From positions 310,001 through 374,000 of the forward strand of contig BSBK01003559.1 in the NCBI GenBank assembly GCA_027943335.1: a stretch of 64,000 nt of DNA, read 5' to 3'. Below the pieces are notes generated by a model. It searched no databases, was not told the DNA's origin, and worked only from the letters and a program-made list of their open reading frames with translations. Shown piece by piece: positions 57,514 to 64,000 of this stretch (positions are counted from its first letter, which is position 1; the number at the start of each line of letters is the position of its first letter). Position numbers and translations under genes: made by a program. Source of the DNA: Chamaecyparis obtusa (lineage: Eukaryota > Streptophyta > Pinopsida > Cupressales > Cupressaceae).

Positions 57514-59940
57514 ATGCTTGATTCCTCCTCTTCTAGAACCATGAATTCCAACTACCTTGCCATGGAACCTCTCTTGAGAATGGATGATCTTAAACTCATT
57601 TCTCAATTTGAAGAATTTTGTTCCTTCAATGGTTCTTCTAAATATGGCATGGGTGATAAACTTATAGCAAAAATAAAAGAAAAGTCGATTAAATCAGACG
57701 TCTTTGCTAGAATCATACTCATGATCTCATCCAAATATTCTTCATCTTCTAAACCTTCTCATCATTCTTCATCTTCTAAATCTTATCATGATTCTTCTAA
57801 ACACTATTCACATTCTTCATCTTCCAAATCTTATCATGACTCTTCTAAACATCATTCGAATTCCTCATTATCCAAGTATTCTTCTTCCACTAGTTCTTCA
57901 ATTTCCTCTTCTTCACGATCTCATTCTTCTTCTACTTCTTCAAAGAGTCTTACTTCTCTTCACCATAAAGAGCAATGTGATAGTCCTTATGATGTCTCTT
58001 CCACAAAGAGTGACACACCCACCTATGATGACTATGATGATGGACAATGTAGTGATGCCCATGAAACTTCTATTCCTAAGCATCATCCTCGTGGTACACT
58101 TGTGATTTCTAAGGGGGAGTCGTATTGGGTAGACTGTGATGGTGATCCATATGACTCTAAATTTGAAGAATTATTTGATGATTTTTGCAAACAATACAAT
58201 ATTCCTACTGAGGAAGAGAAAATCTACCGTGCTGATTTCAAACGTCAAAAGAATCTCTCCTCTAAAAGTTCTCATGCTGAAAATAAAGGTTGCACTCTCA
58301 AGCAAGATCATATTAATGTTGAACCTTTGTCTTGTGATGGTTCCCTTCCATCCTCTACTTCCTCCAATGCCCATACATTTCCTAAAGCTTCCGAGTCTTC
58401 CAAATCTATCACAAATCCTTCATCCAACAAAGATCCTAAGGCTTTCCATGTAGTTCCCTATAGTTATCCTCAAGGGCTACCTCTTAAAGAAACTCAAGCT
58501 AACCTTCATTTGGCTGAAAATACTTTCAATAATGCTAAACCTAAAGAGCCTAAGCCTTTATATGTTACAATGCCTACTTCAACTAGTCTTTCAACATCTC
58601 CAAAGTCTTCCATACAAATCCAAGCTACTTCCTTGTCTTTAGAAGTGGCTCCATGTCAAGAGGACTCTAAAAATGATAAAGAAAAGAACATAAAGAAAGA
58701 TCAAGATCAAGAACCCTCCATGTCATCCAATCCTATTCATAATATCTCTCATTCATTTCATGGTTCTTTTGATCCTTTACGCCCTTCCTCATTCATTCCA
58801 CCATGTCTTAAATCTTCTCCTAAGCAAGATCAAACTACTACTTACACCATTGAGCTTATTGATAAATAAAATAACCTTACTACACATGCGCTTTCCAAAG
58901 ATGATACTTCCATTAAGGTTATTAAAAATGGTGTTGTTACTTCCGATGTTAAGCCTATTGAAAATCAAGAAAAAAATGATGCGCTTATGCTATCCAAAGA
59001 TCCTTGTCAAGATCAAAGTCTTCCACCTTCTTGTTCTACCACTCCATGCTCACTTTCACTTTCTACTCTTCCTAAATCTTCGCAAGCTTTGAATGATCCT
59101 ATCAACAAAGTTGCTCCTATTCAAGATGTTCATGATACTATTGAAAATCCTAATGCTCACTCTAAAGATGCTGATGTCTTTGGTTGTCATATAGATGCTG
59201 ATGAACTTATTGATTATCCTTTTGCATCTTCCATGTCCATCCTTGGACCTCCTCCACCAATACGAAAGGCTTCATGTCTTCCTTCCATCTTGGGTCCTTA
59301 TGTCCCTTCACTTTCCCCTCCTAATTCTCCTAATTGATCATCCATCTTGGGTCCTTACGTCCCTCCATCTCCTATCTTTCCTCAAGATCAACATAGATGC
59401 ATACTCTTGAATCCTTTTCATCCACCCACCCATCTAAACCAGTCATATTTTCTTTCTTCTTCCACAAGTCCCAAGTCTTTTGGAAGTAACTTGAATGTTC
59501 AATATAAGAAAAAGAAGCAATATAAGAATCCATCAAAAAAAGAAGATCACCATGTCTCCTCTAATCGACATGGAAACATAAAGTCAAAAGAGATATCTAA
59601 GAAGAAAACTACAAGACAAGTATGGGTTCCAAAATCATCATTCAAGATATTCTCTCTAAGACATCAAAAGGAAATAAAAAGCCTAAGGCTATATGGATTC
59701 CAAAGTCTCTCTTGAAAGAGTCTCATGTTGAACAAAAAGTAAAGTTGACATTCAAGCTTCCAAAGGCTTCCACTTCATCTTTTTCTAAAAATATTCTTCC
59801 ATTCCATGTGCCTAAACCACAACGTCTGCTAAATATTCACCATATTCCTTCTTTTATTCCTTCATTCACATTTCCTCCATCCTCTTGCCATCCTTCAAGG
59901 TGTGTATTGACGTTGATCTTAACTTTCTTTCCATCTACCT
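57514..59940 (+). pseudogene. Element C Ser/Pro-rich ORF, function unknown, broken
   Basis: The likely start is ATG 57514 (MLDSSSSRTMNSNY). The frame upstream to 57238 is open but low-complexity, with a CTT run. A short folded-looking segment (ISQFEEFCSFNGSSKYGMGD) is followed by a Ser/His/Lys tract with SSKSYHDSSKH repeats (57740-57960), an acidic segment (GESYWVDCDGDPYDSKFEEL, about 58115) and a long Ser/Pro/Lys region. Stops lie at TAA 58867-58869 and TGA 59335-59337, with a frameshift near 59640. SILGPYVP is duplicated across the second stop, and VWVPKS/IWIPKS is duplicated near 59620 and 59690. It occupies the gag position but I see no gag domain. Not recognised. Confidence 0.6.
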
Positions 59941-62753
59941 TTTCACAATCCTTCCATTCATTATCCTTATACCTTCTATCATTTTTCCTCATTTTCCTAT
60001 TCCTCCTATCTTCCAACCTCACTCGCTTTACATAAAACTTTATCCTCCATTTTTCTCTTTCGTCTCCCTTTCCCTATCAGCATCTTTGAGCATATCATTT
60101 TGAATCCTTGGTGTATCAATGATTTATCCTTTCAAGGAGCATTACCTAAAAGCTTGCTTTCTTCCAAAAAATTATAAAAATTTAAAAAAAATAAAAAAAT
60201 AAAATTCAAAAAAATAGAAAAATTCAAAAATGAAAACAAAAAAAAAATGAAAAAATTGAAAATGTGCCATGGTGAAAACTTGGAAACAGGCACCTTGGTA
60301 GCAAAAGTAAAGAGAAATAAATTCATCCTATGGTGAAAACCACTCCCTTGTGGCGCCTTAGATAAGTACCATGATGAAAACCTGGCAATCAGGCATCATG
60401 CGTAGTTCTTCTACATTTTTCATCCATTTCATCTTCTCTCTTTGATCTTGACAATGTTGGCCTATACTTGAATATTTGGCTATTTTGTGAGCTATCTTAC
60501 GATGATCTTGCTTTCATTCCATTCATGTTTAGCCTTCATATTTATTTTTCTCTATTCATTCTAGCCTTTTGCTATCCTTTTCCCCTTTGGTCTTGATCTA
60601 ATAAAAAAAAAAAGTAAAAAAATGATGCTATGAAGCCTCTTGACATGTCTACTCATTTGGACTGCATCCTTTCCTGCTCTTATACCAGGCTTTTGAGGCT
60701 TATCCTATGCTGGCCTTTCATTTCTTATCCAAATGTGCTTTATATGACAATTTTTTTTCCCTAGCTTGGGTACTCTTGAGGAGTTTGCCTTTGAGGATGT
60801 CTTCCCTTCACTTTCCTTCATTCTCATGTTTTCCATCTCTTCCACTAGCTTGCTTATCTATCTTATCCTCCACCTTGCTAGACATTGAGACTGCACGATG
60901 TGATCTTACTTAAAGAGTTTGATGCCTATTCTGTCTGGGGGCATCTTTTGTACATATTTTATGATCCTGAAAAAATATCAAAAAAATTGATATATGATGC
61001 TGAAAAAATCTTAAAAAGCATAAAAAGTCTTGAAAAAATATAAAAAAATCCAAAAAAAAGAAAAAAGAAAAAATTGCAATAAATCCAAGTGGTGAAAACC
61101 TGGAAACAGGCGCTACTTGAGGCCTTTGCACTCCTATTTGTTAGCATGCATCCTCGACACTGAGCCTTTCTCCATCATACCTTGACCTTATTTGGCTTAG
61201 TCTGGAATTGGTCTTTACCTTTGTCTAGGGGGCATAATTGTTCACATAGGTCCTTTAGGTGCGTTTGTCTCTTGGGGCATTTCACAAACAGGTGTTTTTC
61301 AACACCACCCCAAACAGTGTTTTTCAACACTACCATTGCATCGAGTGTTTCTTAACACTTATCAGATGTCTTACCCAATAGTCTAGTTTGATGCGATATT
61401 TCTCATTTGTAGATGCGATGATCAGAGTCTGACTCTATGACCAACACACACGCACTTAAATAATCAGCTCGATTGAGATATGTTGACTTTAGTTTTCTTT
61501 GTGTGCTGTTTATGAGGATTTCTTTGATGAGTGGTCTCTCCCTGAGAAGTTTTCGATGATGCATAGCTAGAAGACTGAGGGTATGAGAACATGTTTTATT
61601 TCTTTATCTGCTTGTGGGTATATTTTGTTGATCCTAACTGTCATGAGCATTTATGCTGGTCTTACTTGACACTACGGATTGACAAGGTATTATCCTTGAC
61701 TATTTTATGCGAGTGCATGCTTCTAGCTATCCCGACTTTAATGTGTCTTGATACAAGCATAATCTAGCCATATCAAACTTAGGTAATCTCACTGCATTAG
61801 TCATCTTGACCTTCATGTCTTTGATGCCTAGGTGGGATTTCCACATTTCTATCTGATAAAGATCATATTCATATCCACGTAGTTATGCTAGTGTGCATTG
61901 TATGATCTTGCGACGCTACCCATAACACTCGATGATGATAATTAGATGTCTATAGGCATTGTGACCTTGCAAGTCAACCACTTTCATAGTAACTTGCATT
62001 CTTAGGTTCATCATAGTTTAGTTTTTGCATCTTGCATATGAAGAGAGCTCTCATTTTTATCATCTATGGACTAGTTGGTCAACTGTGCTCATTTTCTAAT
62101 TCTTCTTGATCATATCTTTCATTTCTGGTCTTTCATATCACATCATTTTCTATCCATTTTCAGACTCGAAATCAAAATCCGAGTCGCGTTTCCAAGTTTT
62201 CCCATTCTTCTGCGTAGTTCACTGACTTTTTGAGGTATAATTTAATTTTTGGTAGAATTTCTTCCTTCCATGTCTCTCAAATTTTCTAGTTTTTCATCCA
62301 CTCTATTTCTAGTCTTCTATTTCTATTCTTCTACTTCCTCACTGGGGCATGTTTCATTGCCTAATGGTTAATCTATTGACCCTTACCTTCGATTGTGATT
62401 TCATTATGATTTGATCATCTTTATCAATTTTTTGCTTCTCCTCTACCTGATTTCGATTTCAATTTCGAGGGGGCAGTACCTATGGGATTCTCATCCCTGA
62501 TTTCCTTGATTTTCCTGATTCAGACATCTTCTGTGAGCTTTCGCTCAAGCTTGAGATTCTTATCTATTATTTTGGATATGATCCCGAATCAACCTCATGT
62601 CCAGAATCCTTTGTCTATGATTGTCCGGATGTGATCCCAAATCGACCTCATATCTGAGTTGTTTTGTGATCCCAAATCGATCTCACATTTCAACTTCATT
62701 CTTTGACTACATATGTTCCCAAATTGATCACACATTAGTCAAAGAGGGGCAAA
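59941..62753 (+). other. Element C 3' region with hairpin families and PPT
   Basis: Noncoding. Four hairpins of the shared family lie at 60268-61119 and three GTGTT/AACAC hairpins at 61291-61359. Four degenerate copies of TGATCCCAAATCGACCTCA lie at about 62579-62730, and the PPT is at 62740-62753. A-rich runs surround the first group. Small open frames here are low-complexity. Confidence 0.75.
60268..61119 (+). repeat. Array of four covarying hairpins (element C 3' region)
   Basis: Copies at 60271-60294, 60332-60357, 60370-60400 and 61086-61119 have the same layout as the Tat-like copies. Inner stems are CTTG/CAGG, CCAC/GTGG, CCTG/CAGG and CCTG/CAGG. Outer stems include CATGATG/CATCATG and a 9 bp arm CAAGTGGTG/CGCTACTTG with two G-U pairs. 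The AAAA bulge is constant. Confidence 0.82.
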
Positions 62754-63727
62754 TGTATGAACCTAAAAATGGTTGTCTAGACTTTGGGCCCCATTTATTC
62801 AATTTATTTATCTCTGAATCAGTTTTATCATTAATCAACATTTTATCAATTATATCAATTTCCTTGATCAAATCCTATTTCATCATTTTTGATTATTTGC
62901 CCTGGGCTAACCATTTTATCCTAAGTCTTTATTTAATTAAAAGTAATATTTCCTTCCCTTTTATTAAATAAAAAGCCCCCACTTTCCTCTTATCCTAAGT
63001 TGCACAAATAAAGTATTATTCCTATTTTATAAAAAGGAGAAAAACACTTTTTGTCTCATATGGACATAAAGTCAACTCTTGTTTTCCTATTGGAGGATAC
63101 TTGTGCACATGGATTGCTCCTCTTTCAAGCTCCACCACTGATTAATACTTTTGCCTCTTAATCTCCATGGTCCATTCCTTTGCATTTCTTATAAAAGGAG
63201 AGCTCTCTCCTTCATTTGCATATCCATCTTTTTCATGCTAATGTTATGTTGCAGGTTTTCTAGGTGCATTTGGAGCTTTTGAAGACTTGAAGATTTCTTG
63301 TTGCATTACATTCTAGTGGCATATTTCCTTTGTTTAGTTGCATTATCATGGTATCATTTCCTTTCATGTTTTAGATTAATCTCACATAGTTTAATTAGAG
63401 GGTTTGTAACTCTTTCATTTCCATTTTCATAGCTTAATTGCATCTTCATTCTCATAAGATTAATTTGCATTCTCATATAGATTTGCATTGCATTGCATAC
63501 ATTTGGTTTCATTGGAGATATTGGCACTCTTTCCCTTGTCCTCACTTGAATCTCTCATTGTGTGGTTGACTAGCAAGGTCACAAGCTTGTAGCTCTAGCT
63601 GAGAGCAAATACATCATAGTCCCTTGCAACTCCATGCATAGAGAGCTATGAGCCACTTTATGAGGCCTCATTCTTGAGCAACCTTGCATGTAATGGTTCA
63701 TAGAAGTGCACCATTTTAGCGTGTACA
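62754..63727 (+). repeat. 3' LTR of element C
   Basis: 974 bp, co-linear with the 5' LTR. TATA box at 63190-63197. Followed by GTCAA. Confidence 0.94.
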
Positions 63728-64000
63728 GTCAAAACATTTACGCAAAAGGGGTTCCATAATAATGTTTGTTATTGATAAAACACAATAAAGAAAATGAGAT
63801 TATCTTTTGCAGGCACGCATTGAGCATTATTCATTATCCACATTTATAATGAAAAATCATTCATACATCATGTGCACTCATATAGTTAAGGATAAACTAG
63901 CATACATTAAAAAATCAACAAAACATAGGACCATACATGTGCATTTCCACTAAACATCTTAAGTCCATACATGAACAACAGAAGAGCATCATCAAATTCA
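63728..64000 (+). other. Continuation of the Tat-like 3' region, no gene seen
   Basis: AT-rich noncoding sequence after element C. By position it is the interrupted 3' region of the Tat-like element. Confidence 0.5.

Larger units (their letters stand above)
54062..63727 (+). mobile_element. Element C: 9.7 kb pol-less LTR element nested in the Tat-like element
   Basis: Two 974 bp LTRs (54062-55035 and 62754-63727) with about 20 differences by eye, so the insertion is fairly recent. Candidate target duplication GTTAA (54057-54061) / GTCAA (63728-63732), one mismatch. PBS at 55040-55057; PPT AAAGAGGGGCAAA just before 62754. The interior has a long structured leader, one Ser-rich ORF, hairpin arrays and A-rich runs. 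It has no gag zinc knuckle, protease, RT or integrase motif. Leader and 3' hairpins resemble the Tat-like host, so trans-mobilisation by that lineage is likely. Confidence 0.92.
41943..64000 (+). mobile_element. Ty3/gypsy Tat-like element, 3' LTR not reached
   Basis: A 5' LTR (41943-42814), a PBS (42817-42834), a 2.4 kb structured leader, gag, protease, G-patch, RT, a first RNase H, a second RNase H and integrase (45264-52587), then a hairpin-bearing 3' region. Element C (54062-63727) is inserted in that 3' region, and 63728-64000 should be its continuation. A long leader, a pol ending in integrase and a second RNase H are typical of the Tat/Ogre lineage. At least four stops or frameshifts make this copy inactive. 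GAATT at 41938-41942 is the candidate target duplication. Confidence 0.85.

Noticed and set aside
60132..61147. Phe-rich minus-strand frames
   Set aside because: They are reverse readings of A-rich runs and hairpins.

Overview
The window looks like nuclear DNA of a land plant with a large, repeat-swollen genome. It is AT-rich, almost every long open frame belongs to a decayed LTR retrotransposon or LINE, and the only host gene sequence is two pieces of a plant peroxisomal acyl-CoA oxidase (ACX4 type) cut into short GT-AG exons. A conifer or other gymnosperm is plausible from the retroelement style, but this is inference. No bacterial operons, rRNA, tRNA genes or CRISPR arrays were seen. || Layout: 1-7571 is the 3' part of an LTR element (E0) that carries a long non-gag-pol ORF. 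It is interrupted in phase by a complete nested gag-protease element (A, 1361-5240, TSD GTTCA). 7945-8430 is a hairpin-forming tandem repeat. 8543 to about 9048 is a copia-like PPT and LTR end. 9050-15600 is a minus-strand L1-type LINE (A). 16645-18412 holds exons 1-2 of an ACX4-like gene (minus), with a tandem repeat upstream of the start. 19612-24410 is LINE-B (plus), joined to the 3' half of another LINE with RNase H (D, 24411-26720). 27362-28706 is a decayed plant retroelement ORF. 30020-31099 holds the last five exons of an ACX4-like pseudogene (minus). From 32566 a further LINE (C) is split by element B (33561-41136, TSD TGATC) and again at 41942 by a Ty3/gypsy Tat-like element (from 41943, 3' LTR not in the window). 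That Tat-like element is itself split by a pol-less element C (54062-63727). || How the parts relate: E0 and B share a diverged accessory ORF of unknown function, the same LTR style and no reverse transcriptase, so they would need enzymes in trans. Element C also lacks pol. It shares with its Tat-like host an almost identical primer-binding site, a collinear structured leader, and a family of 3'-region hairpins whose paired bases change together from copy to copy. This looks like an autonomous/non-autonomous pair using common cis-acting RNA signals. || The strongest candidate for something undescribed is this hairpin family: seven copies, 52758-52939 and 60268-61119, with compensatory changes in both stems. 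Further small palindrome families lie in the element C leader (55167-55363) and 3' region (61291-61359).
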